DNA of 64,000 bases, from NCBI GenBank assembly GCA_040382935.1, contig JBEIEP010000003.1:76296-140295 (forward strand), written 5' to 3'. The stretch is from JALQUL01 sp040382935. Its GTDB lineage: Bacteria; Pseudomonadota; Gammaproteobacteria; Burkholderiales; Burkholderiaceae_C. Within the stretch, counting starts at the first letter, position 1. Every line of letters begins with the position of its first letter. The position numbers were made by a program, and so were the translations under genes. Below the pieces are notes generated by a model that worked only from the letters and a program-made list of their open reading frames with translations, did no database searches and was not told the origin of the DNA. Positions 15,321 to 21,539 of this stretch are shown here, one piece after another.

Positions 15321-16153
15321 TGAGAATCCCCTTTTTTTCGCACCGCGCCACGCGATTCCAGCATCAACCGTGTTTTCTCGAGTTCTTTTTGAGGCAACTC
15401 AGCGGCAGGCCGCATCGTCTTATAGTTGGCTGCCATGATCTTGGTGGTCAGCCCGTCTAGTGCATACCGTGCCAAAGCATGCCCTTTGTCGGCGCACAAA
15501 ATCAAGCCAACAGGTGGGTTTTCATCGGGCAGTGTCCAGATCTCTTTGGCGCAGTTGCAGTACATGCGCATCTGGCCTACATCTGCGTGCGTCAAGCTAC
15601 TGAGCTTCAGGTCGATGATGACCAAGCAGCGCAAGCGGCGGTGAAATAACAACAGGTCTACGCGATACCAAGTCTGGTCAATGCGCAGGCGGCGTTGCCG
15701 GCCTACGAACGTGAAATCTGACCCAAGTTCCAGCAAGAAGTCTTCAAGGCGGTGGATCAGAGCGGCTTCAAGTTCGTTTTCAGAATATTCGTCTTTGACG
15801 TTCAAAAACTCCAGCACGTAGGCAGACCACGGTAGAGCAAAGGCATTTGCCAGTTCAGACCAAACCAATGGCGCAGACACTGTCTGCGATTTCGTTGTCA
15901 CGGTTGTCGTCAACTGCTGGGAAGATTCCGCAGACAGTGTCTGCGAAATCTTAGGTATCAGCTCGCCACCCGAAATCCGAGACAGCGTCTCGGAAATTGC
16001 ATTCGCGGGGTAAACCAAGAAGAAGCGGCGCATGTACTCCAGATTGTCGGGACTGAATCCACGCTCATGCCTTGCCCTGCGGCCCCGATAATAGAACCTC
16101 ACTGCGTCGCTTTTTTTGACCCATACCGCCCGGTATGAGCTGAAAAAATCCAT
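15317..16153 (-). CDS. DUF1016/YhcG-type PD-(D/E)XK protein, N-terminally shortened
   Basis: 278 residues. The C-terminal half is a DUF1016 nuclease-fold domain: RLEDFLLELGSDFTFVGRQ, YRVDLLLFHRRL, CLVIIDLKL (the D...D-x-K core), and VGQMRMYC. The N-terminal part begins abruptly at RGFSPDNLEYMRRFF, where full-length relatives have about 60 more residues of the DUF1016_N domain. Only 40 bases separate this start from the divergent MBL gene, so the missing 5' part was probably lost at that junction. DUF1016 proteins are linked to mobile elements and defence, and their function is poorly known. Three palindromic repeats lie in the middle. The stop overlaps the next gene. Confidence 0.78.
   Translation of the reverse strand: MDFFSSYRAVWVKKSDAVRFYYRGRRARHERGFSPDNLEYMRRFFLVYPANAISETLSRISGGELIPKISQTLSAESSQQLTTTVTTKSQTVSAPLVWSELANAFALPWSAYVLEFLNVKDEYSENELEAALIHRLEDFLLELGSDFTFVGRQRRLRIDQTWYRVDLLLFHRRLRCLVIIDLKLSSLTHADVGQMRMYCNCAKEIWTLPDENPPVGLILCADKGHALARYALDGLTTKIMAANYKTMRPAAELPQKELEKTRLMLESRGAVRKKGDSQ
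15872..15993. repeat. Three near-identical palindromes inside the DUF1016 gene
   Basis: CGCAGACA-c-TGTCTGCG (15872-15888), CGCAGACA-g-TGTCTGCG (15929-15945) and CCGAGAC-agc-GTCTCGG (15977-15993). They encode the peptide repeat ISETLS / ISQTLS / SQTVSA in the linker between the two halves of the protein. Each is a perfect palindrome around a 1- or 3-base centre; spacing is 57 and 48 bases, both multiples of three. Confidence 0.75.
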
Positions 16154-16193
16154 CCAGTGGTGCGTCTCGTTTCAATAAACCGCCCATCGCCCC

Positions 16194-16829
16194 ATGCTCC
16201 AATACCAAACCATCCCCGTCACGCCCTTCGCACAAAATTGTTCCGTGGTGTGGTGCGACCAAACCCTAGACGCGGCCGTGATTGACCCGGGCGGTGACCT
16301 GGATCAAATTTTGGGCTTTGTGCAGGCCAAGGGTCTTAACCTGTGCCAGATCTGGATCACCCATGGCCATTTGGACCATGCGGCCGCTACCGCCACCTTG
16401 GCCAAGCAACTGGACTTGCCGATTACCGGGCCGCATCCTGCCGATCAGTTTTGGATTACCGGCTTGCCCCAGGCGGCGGCCATGTACGGCTTTCCTAAGG
16501 CCGAGCCTTTTACCCCCACGCGCTGGTTGCAAGATGGGGACACCGTTAACGTGGGCCAATCCACCTTGCAGGTGCGCCACTGCCCCGGCCACACCCCCGG
16601 CCATGTGGTGTTTTATTCGCCAGAGGCCAAACGCGCCTTTGTGGGCGACGTGCTGTTTGCGGGCAGCATAGGCCGCACCGATTTTCCGCAGGGCAACCAC
16701 GCTGATTTAATCGCCAGCATCAAAACCCGCCTATGGCCCATGGGCAACGACACCGTATTCATCCCCGGCCACGGCCCCGAGTCCACCTTTGGGCGCGAGC
16801 GGCTTAGCAATCCTTATGTGGCGGATTGA
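16194..16829 (+). CDS. MBL-fold metal hydrolase, glyoxalase II-like
   Basis: 211 residues. The metallo-beta-lactamase motif THGHLDHA (HxHxDH) is at residues about 60-67. The next metal ligands are in the HCPGHTPGH block near 126-134, followed by FVGDVLFAGSIGRTDF near 149-164 and the late PGHGP histidine. This pattern is that of the YcbL branch of the glyoxalase II family, which binds two metal ions and hydrolyses thioesters. The start at 16194 follows the 40-base divergent gap to the truncated DUF1016 gene. Its 3' end overlaps by 26 bases the convergent AbrB-like gene. Confidence 0.9.
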   Translation: MLQYQTIPVTPFAQNCSVVWCDQTLDAAVIDPGGDLDQILGFVQAKGLNLCQIWITHGHLDHAAATATLAKQLDLPITGPHPADQFWITGLPQAAAMYGFPKAEPFTPTRWLQDGDTVNVGQSTLQVRHCPGHTPGHVVFYSPEAKRAFVGDVLFAGSIGRTDFPQGNHADLIASIKTRLWPMGNDTVFIPGHGPESTFGRERLSNPYVAD

Positions 16830-17025
16830 GGGGGTGGGGGCTGTTGGTTAGGGCCGGATCCGAGGCCGCTTTGGCCTCATGCAGCCAACGTTCTTTTTTT
16901 GGGATGGCGATGGTGGTACGAATCAGCCAAACACCCGCTTCCTGTTCTTCAACCAAAACCTGTTGACCGGCAAATTTCTTGCCCAACGAAATTTGCCCGT
17001 TGGCACCAATGGCTTTGATTTTCAT
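16804..17025 (-). CDS. Small AbrB-like protein, third gene of PIN operon
   Basis: 73 residues. The start overlaps the PIN gene stop as ATGA. The first 50 residues resemble a MazE/AbrB-type swapped hairpin (IKAIGANGQISLGKKFAGQQVLVEEQEAGVWLIR). The last 20 residues (after HEAKAA) are Pro/His-rich and overlap the convergent MBL gene, and may be a run-on tail after loss of the original stop. Such a protein could be a second antitoxin or regulator for the PIN toxin. Identity is by resemblance only. Confidence 0.6.
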   Translation of the reverse strand: MKIKAIGANGQISLGKKFAGQQVLVEEQEAGVWLIRTTIAIPKKERWLHEAKAASDPALTNSPHPLNPPHKDC

Positions 17026-17444
17026 GAAAGCGCCTCTGCACAGAAAGTGGTCGGCATAACGATACGTGTGCGTCCGATGTTGCCGCGCAGCAGCAGTCCG
17101 GCCCGACGGTCACCCGTCACGAGGTAGTCGGCCTGTCCGGCCAACGACATCGCTATCAGGTAGGCATCGTCAGGGTCGTTGGCCTCTACACCTTCCGGTA
17201 GGTCGGGCAGCACGCCCAGCACAATGGCGTGTTGCATATTGTTGATCATCGTTCCGATACGATGCGCGGGCAAGATAGCTTTGATCTTAGGGTAACGACT
17301 CACGCGCCGCAGTTCGTCGAGCTGCGCTGCCCCGGTTACCAGCTCAAAACGTGCGGCCCGCCAAGCGCGATAGATGATTTCTGGAGGACTGTGTGAGGAG
17401 ATCAGTGCCGCCAGCAGCACGTTGGTGTCCAAAACCACGCGCAT
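17022..17444 (-). CDS. PIN-domain ribonuclease toxin (VapC/COG1569 type)
   Basis: 140 residues. PIN acidic residues are visible: D6 (VVLDTNVLL), the glutamate in LDELRRV near residue 45, and aspartates in NDPDDAYLIA and YLVTGDRR. The protein belongs to the putative toxin PIN group, which cleaves RNA with Mg2+. Its start overlaps the stop of the ribbon-helix-helix antitoxin (TGATG), and its own stop overlaps an AbrB-like gene, so three genes are translated in series. Confidence 0.87.
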   Translation of the reverse strand: MRVVLDTNVLLAALISSHSPPEIIYRAWRAARFELVTGAAQLDELRRVSRYPKIKAILPAHRIGTMINNMQHAIVLGVLPDLPEGVEANDPDDAYLIAMSLAGQADYLVTGDRRAGLLLRGNIGRTRIVMPTTFCAEALS

Positions 17445-17683
17445 CAGTGTTCACGCGCCCACTGCACGGCTTCGTCGATGAGTTCGTTTAACTGGGCCTC
17501 GCCCACACCAGCACTTGCCATCTTGGCTTGCTCAACCGCCCGCTCAAATAGGTAGGTGCGCACCGCCTCCTCAATGAATCGCGACAAGTCACCCTTGCGG
17601 CCCCCCCCTTGGGCGGCGATAAACATGCGCACAGATTGATCGACCTCTGGCGATACAGCGATATTCCAACGCACGGTACTCAT
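17444..17683 (-). CDS. Ribbon-helix-helix antitoxin of the PIN toxin
   Basis: 79 residues from ATG 17683, preceded by GGAAGG. Longer versions starting up to 17782 would cross the operator and promoter and are rejected. The N-terminal VRWNIAVSPEVDQSVRMFIA...GDLSRFIEEAVRTYLF is a ribbon-helix-helix motif, and the C-terminal helix (QLNELIDEAVQWAREH) should cover the toxin active site. First gene of a three-gene operon. Confidence 0.82.
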   Translation of the reverse strand: MSTVRWNIAVSPEVDQSVRMFIAAQGGGRKGDLSRFIEEAVRTYLFERAVEQAKMASAGVGEAQLNELIDEAVQWAREH

Positions 17684-17712
17684 AAGACCTTCCATCCGGT
17701 ATTTGGCTACAT

Positions 17713-17746
17713 CGGTGTTTATACACCGTACGTTTAAGTTACACAA
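17713..17746 (-). promoter_or_regulatory. Promoter and operator of the PIN toxin operon
   Basis: On the minus strand: -35 TTGTGT (17741-17746), a 17-base spacer, and -10 TATAAA (17718-17723). The palindrome CGGTGT-ttat-ACACCG (17713-17728) covers the -10, which is ideal for autorepression. Translation starts at 17683. Confidence 0.6.
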
Positions 17747-17878
17747 CGATTGGGTAAATGGGGTCGTCTCAAATCGTGCCAATGTCAGGCTCCGCCACTG
17801 ATGACGACGCGATAGCCTCTCACTGAGACTGAAGCACTGTATGCTTACGCGACTTGAAACCCTTAGGTTTTAGTAAAT

Positions 17879-17907
17879 TTGTCAAAAAGATGCCTAAAGG
17901 TTATAAT
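17879..17907 (+). promoter_or_regulatory. Promoter of mobile mystery protein A gene
   Basis: -35 TTGTCA (17879-17884), a 17-base spacer, and a consensus -10 TATAAT (17902-17907). The predicted transcription start is near 17914. Confidence 0.65.
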
Positions 17908-17936
17908 TAAATTCTAAAATGATACCCATAGGCACC

Positions 17937-18395
17937 ATGAAAAAGAAATTCCACGAACTTCAGCTACAGCAAATGGACGCACTTCTAGCGGGCTGGAAGG
18001 CGGCGCAACTAAGCGCCCGTCCACAGCCGGGGTGGGTGGGTGCGATTCGTGAATCATTGGGCATGTCTGCCTCGGCCTTTGCTAGGCGGTTGGGCATGAC
18101 GCATTCAGGCGTCCGCAAGCTAGAAGGCGCAGAAGCCTCAGACGCCATTACCTTGGCAAGTCTGCGTAAATTGGCGCAAGCCTTGGATTGCGAACTGCAA
18201 TACGCTCTGGTGCCCCGTACCAGCTTGGCGCAAACCTTGCAAGACCGCGCCAAAGCGGTCGCGCATGAACGATTGCGTCCAGTTGCCCACACCATGGCGC
18301 TAGAGGACCAAGCGGTTCAAGGTGCACAGCGCAAGCTCCAGTTGGATAGCACCGTCAAAGATCTGCTAGAAGGTTCTCGCCGCGATCTGTGGTGA
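17937..18395 (+). CDS. Mobile mystery protein A (HTH regulator)
   Basis: 152 residues from ATG 17937; ATG 17919 is only about five bases after the predicted transcription start. The MKKKFHELQLQQMDALLAG opening and the XRE-like helix-turn-helix at about residues 40-95 (ESLGMSASAFARRLGMTHSGVRKLEG, then LRKLAQALDCELQYALVPR) match the mobile mystery protein A family. The C-terminus LLEGSRRDLW is typical. In intact loci the next gene is mobile mystery protein B, a Fic-domain protein, and A is thought to act as its antitoxin or repressor. Here B is a wreck (18406-18538). Confidence 0.85.
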   Translation: MKKKFHELQLQQMDALLAGWKAAQLSARPQPGWVGAIRESLGMSASAFARRLGMTHSGVRKLEGAEASDAITLASLRKLAQALDCELQYALVPRTSLAQTLQDRAKAVAHERLRPVAHTMALEDQAVQGAQRKLQLDSTVKDLLEGSRRDLW

Positions 18396-18405
18396 GCGTT
18401 GTTTA

Positions 18406-18538
18406 AGGTTCCACCATCAAATGGTGTGGATTCCCCCTTCCCTAACGGCAACAGATGCCACGCACACAATACCTTGCGGCTCTACGAGCGGCAGATCAGG
18501 GGCAACTCAAGGATTTAATAGCGTTTGCTCGTACTTGA
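18406..18538 (+). pseudogene. Decayed Fic-domain gene (mobile mystery protein B)
   Basis: Three frames carry consecutive pieces of the family. RFHHQMVWI (18406-18432) is the helix before the Fic motif. PFPNGN (18435-18452) is the core of HPFxxGNGR. RTQYLAALRAADQGQLKDL, then IAFART and stop TGA (18461-18538), is the usual C-terminus. The His codon of the Fic motif seems to have lost one base (CC where CAC is expected), and about 30 codons between GNG and the C-terminal helix are missing. The N-terminal two thirds of the gene are gone as well. Only ten bases separate the fragment from the stop of mobile mystery protein A. Confidence 0.8.
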
Positions 18539-18660
18539 GCTGCAACAATGGCTGGGGAGTCACCGCCCGTAATCAAAAACCCCTTGATCTGGGGAAATGA
18601 CGTTAAGAGTTGCGTCAGTTGTTGATGTGGTGATGGACTTTGTCAACAGTGATGGCCCGG

Positions 18661-18996
18661 TCAGACCGTGGCCAGTGTCAGTTGGCCAAGCGGTTCAGCC
18701 GTCGGTCGCACCTTGATTTCAATGTCGTAGCCAAGGCGATTGAGGCAATCCATCAACTTGCGCTCGGATAGATTGGAAAAGTCGCCGTGCATCATGGCCG
18801 ACACCTTCGGTTGCGGGATGCCCATGCGTTTGGCTGCTGCCTGTTGATTGAGCCCGTGGGCACCCATCGCCTTCCTGATTTCAATCACTAGCCCAGATTT
18901 GATCTTGAGTGTTTCGGCATCAGGCAGGCCAAGGTCTGCAAACACGTTGCCCGAACTAGCTTCCACCTCAATGCCTTCAATCATGCGTTTACCCAT
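18661..18996 (-). CDS. HigA-type XRE antitoxin
   Basis: 111 residues. The start ATG 18996 has AAGGAG eight bases upstream. An HTH of the COG5606 kind lies at about residues 38-75 (EIRKAMGAHGLNQQAAAKRMGIPQPKVSAMM), followed by LSERKLMDCLNRLGYDIEI. These proteins pair with an upstream Gp49/HigB-type toxin and repress the shared promoter. Here the toxin is reduced to a 5' stub (18981-19064), so this is an orphan antitoxin or free regulator. The remaining 18539-18660 spacer has no gene. Confidence 0.85.
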   Translation of the reverse strand: MGKRMIEGIEVEASSGNVFADLGLPDAETLKIKSGLVIEIRKAMGAHGLNQQAAAKRMGIPQPKVSAMMHGDFSNLSERKLMDCLNRLGYDIEIKVRPTAEPLGQLTLATV

Positions 18997-19064
18997 GCTG
19001 CATCTCCTTTGCGAATATCTCGGCTACTTCCTATCCAGATGAGTCGCTTTTCTTTGGCAATCAT
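18981..19064 (-). pseudogene. 5' stub of a HigB/Gp49-like toxin gene
   Basis: A 27-codon frame begins MIAKEKRLIWIGSSRDIR, which is the characteristic beginning of phage Gp49-like HigB toxins (W-x-GSS-x-D-x-R). It then runs straight into the higA ribosome binding site and ends at TGA 18981. The remaining 80 or so codons, with the catalytic region, have been deleted cleanly between about codon 18 and the antitoxin ribosome binding site. Confidence 0.75.
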
Positions 19065-19070
19065 GCCGAT

Positions 19071-19090
19071 ACTTTATACCTGTTCAGGTA
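19071..19090 (-). promoter_or_regulatory. Promoter/operator of the higBA remnant
   Basis: Perfect palindrome TACCTG-tt-CAGGTA (19077-19090), overlapping on the minus strand a -10 TATAAA just downstream of its second arm. It sits 13 bases upstream of the stub start and would be the HigA autoregulatory site. Between it and the apbC start (19295) I see no gene. Confidence 0.6.
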
Positions 19091-19294
19091 AATTCACAAG
19101 TGTGGCGGCTTTTGGGTAATTTAGCGGTCGTCTCACCCCACCAGCCCCATTGCGCCCTGCACTAGCGCATAAACGCCCGCGCCACCCACCCAATAGGCCC
19201 ACCGCGACCTGTTGTATCAATCCCCTGTAACATCGCGCCCTAGCGCCTGCCGCGCTTTTTTTTGCGTTTTACCCTCTACGGATTGCCCGCCATA

Positions 19295-20383
19295 ATGTCT
19301 GATTTATCTGTTTTAGAAGCCGCTTTACGCACCGTAACCGACCCCAACACCGGCAAAGACTTGGTCAGTACCAAGGCCTTGCGCAACTTGCAGTGGGTGG
19401 GCGACGAGGTCTCGTTTGATGTGGAGTTGGGTTACCCCGCCAAAAGCCAAATTGCGGCGCTGCGCAGTGCCTTGATTGCCGCTGCCAAATCCGTGCCGGG
19501 TGTGAGCAATGTGTCGGCCACGGTGCAAAGCAAGATTACCGCCCACGCGGTGCAGCGGGGTGTGCAGTTGTTGCCGGGGGTTAAAAACATTGTGGCCGTG
19601 GCCTCGGGCAAAGGCGGTGTGGGCAAAAGCACCACAGCCATTAACTTGGCCTTGGCGTTGGTGGCCGAGGGTGCCCGTGTGGGCCTGTTAGATGCCGACA
19701 TTTACGGCCCCAGCGTGCCCATGATGGCCGGCATTAACGGCAAGCCCGACACGCAAGACGGCAAAACCATGGAACCCCTAGAAAACCACGGCTTGCAGGT
19801 GATGTCGATTGGCTTTTTGGTGGACCAAGAGCAAGCCATGGTGTGGCGCGGCCCTATGGCCACCCAGGCGCTAGACCAATTGCTGCGCCAAACCAACTGG
19901 AAAGACTTGGACTACCTGATTGTGGACATGCCCCCCGGCACGGGCGATATTGCGCTCACCCTGTCGCAACGCGTGCCCATGACCGGCGCGGTGATTGTGA
20001 CCACGCCGCAAGACATCGCCTTAATCGACGCCATCAAAGGCATCCGTATGTTTGAAAAAGTGGGCGTGCCTATTTTGGGCATTGTTGAGAACATGGCCGT
20101 GCACGTGTGCAGCCAGTGTGGCCACACCGAGCATATTTTTGGGCAGGACGGTGGCAAAAAAATGGCCGAGAAAAACGCCATTGCCTACCTGGGCGCTTTG
20201 CCCTTGGCCATGCAAATCAGGGTACAGGCCGACGCGGGCAACCCAACCGTGGTGTCCGACCCCAGCGGCGAGGTGGCCGGTTTGTACAAGGCGGTGGCCC
20301 GCCAAGTGGCGATTGCCATTGCCCAGAAGAACAAAGATTTTTCTAGCAAGTTCCCCACTATCACCATCTCCAAAGACACCTGA
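19295..20383 (+). CDS. apbC: Iron-sulfur cluster carrier ApbC/Mrp
   Basis: 362 residues from ATG 19295 (MSDLSVLEAALRTVTDPNTG). Residues 1-75 are a MIP18/DUF59 domain. The deviant Walker A motif SGKGGVGKST is at about 104-113, Walker B follows in LLDADIYGPSVP, and the C-terminal CxxC is at about 270 (HVCSQCGH). ApbC binds an Fe-S cluster between subunits and passes it to apoproteins in an ATP-dependent way. The stop is immediately followed by the GTG start of fdhD, so the two are co-transcribed, consistent with a link to Fe-S and molybdo-enzyme maturation. Confidence 0.93.
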   Translation: MSDLSVLEAALRTVTDPNTGKDLVSTKALRNLQWVGDEVSFDVELGYPAKSQIAALRSALIAAAKSVPGVSNVSATVQSKITAHAVQRGVQLLPGVKNIVAVASGKGGVGKSTTAINLALALVAEGARVGLLDADIYGPSVPMMAGINGKPDTQDGKTMEPLENHGLQVMSIGFLVDQEQAMVWRGPMATQALDQLLRQTNWKDLDYLIVDMPPGTGDIALTLSQRVPMTGAVIVTTPQDIALIDAIKGIRMFEKVGVPILGIVENMAVHVCSQCGHTEHIFGQDGGKKMAEKNAIAYLGALPLAMQIRVQADAGNPTVVSDPSGEVAGLYKAVARQVAIAIAQKNKDFSSKFPTITISKDT

Positions 20384-21265
20384 GTGAAGCCCTTGGCAAT
20401 GCCCCAAGGCGATCACCTGCCACGGCTCACCCAGGCTGCGGCCCTCTTTACCTTTGCGATGGATGCGGTGGACGAGACGGGCCTGGTGCGCCCCTTGCTC
20501 ATCCCCGCCGAGCGCCCGCTCACGGTGTACATAGACCGGCAAGAAATCGTCACGCTGATGACCTTGGGCCAGAACCCCGAGTGGTTGGTGCTGGGCTATA
20601 TCCGCAACCAAAACCTGATTGCCGACCTTTCACAAATTGAATCGGTAACAGTGGATTGGGAGGTGGGTGCCGCGGCCGTGGCTACGCGCACCGGCCAGTT
20701 CAAAGCCCCCGCCAAAGATGCGCCGCGTGTGGTCACCACGGGTTGCGGGCAGGGCAGTATGTTTGGCCATTTGTACGACCAGGTATCGCAGTTGCAGTTG
20801 CCCGATGGGCAGGCCACGCAGGCGCAGTTGTTTTCTGTGATTGACCAGGTGCGCGAGCACCCATCGGTGTACAAGCAGGCGGGGTCGATGCACGGCTGCG
20901 CCTTGTTTGATTTGATGGGCGACGACGCGGGGGCTGTGCAAGACACGCCTTTGCTCAGGCTTTTTATTGAAGACGTAGGCCGACACAATGCCCTAGACAC
21001 CCTTTCGGGTTGGGATTGGTTGCAAAGCCCCGATCAGCGGGTGCGCCGCCCCTTGGTGTACACCACCGGACGCCTCACCAGCGAGATGATGATGAAGGCC
21101 GCGCAAATGGCCATCCCTATAGTGATGTCGCGCAGTGGCACCACCCAAATGGGCTGGGACTTGGCCAACCGCCTAGGGCTGTGCGTGATAGGGCGGGCCA
21201 AGCACCGCCGCTACCTGTGTTTTGCGGGTGGGCACCGCATTGTGGGTGCTACGCAACCGGGCTAG
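20384..21265 (+). CDS. fdhD: Formate dehydrogenase accessory sulfurtransferase FdhD
   Basis: 293 residues from GTG 20384, which directly follows the apbC stop; ATG 20399 is the alternative. FdhD passes sulfur from a cysteine desulfurase to the metal of formate dehydrogenase. Signature parts are present: TTGCGQGSMF near residues 121-130 with the key Cys, EDVGRHNALDTLSG near 195-208, TTGRLTSEMMMKAAQM near 226-241, and a final AKHRRYLCFAG. The second Cys of the E. coli CxxC motif is Gly here. The partner enzyme is at 2473-7181. Confidence 0.93.
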   Translation: MKPLAMPQGDHLPRLTQAAALFTFAMDAVDETGLVRPLLIPAERPLTVYIDRQEIVTLMTLGQNPEWLVLGYIRNQNLIADLSQIESVTVDWEVGAAAVATRTGQFKAPAKDAPRVVTTGCGQGSMFGHLYDQVSQLQLPDGQATQAQLFSVIDQVREHPSVYKQAGSMHGCALFDLMGDDAGAVQDTPLLRLFIEDVGRHNALDTLSGWDWLQSPDQRVRRPLVYTTGRLTSEMMMKAAQMAIPIVMSRSGTTQMGWDLANRLGLCVIGRAKHRRYLCFAGGHRIVGATQPG

Positions 21266-21277
21266 CCCCTTGCCACC

Positions 21278-21535
21278 TTAGTGCTTCATACCGCAGTATT
21301 TGCCAATCGCAATGCCTTTGCAGGCTTGTTGCAGGGGCGCTTCACACACTTTTTCTGATTTGCCTTCGCGCAGGCATTTGGCCGCTTCGGTGTGGGCTGC
21401 CGCAATTTTTTCGTGTTTGGCGATGTGCTCTTTGGCCTCGGCGCTTAAAGGGGGAGTGGTCGCAAACACCGATACAGAAATGGCCAAACTGGCACCGGCG
21501 GCCACGCGGGCCAAAATAGAAATCCATGGGTTCAT
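21278..21535 (-). CDS. Small Cys-rich periplasmic protein of the zur operon
   Basis: 85 residues from ATG 21535, four bases after the permease stop and preceded by GAGG. A signal peptide covers about residues 1-25 (SLAISVSVFA-TT). The mature part has two cysteine pairs (CLREGKSEKVC and CKGIAIGKYC) plus several His and Lys (EHIAKHEKIAAAH). It could form two disulfides or bind metal. I do not recognise the family. Its place as last gene in a zur-ABC exporter operon suggests a role in zinc handling. Confidence 0.7.
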   Translation of the reverse strand: MNPWISILARVAAGASLAISVSVFATTPPLSAEAKEHIAKHEKIAAAHTEAAKCLREGKSEKVCEAPLQQACKGIAIGKYCGMKH

Positions 21536-21539
21536 ACAG

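Noticed and set aside
17684..17782. Longer N-terminus for the PIN antitoxin
   Set aside because: It would run through the -10/-35 and the operator palindrome; ATG 17683 has a good ribosome binding site.
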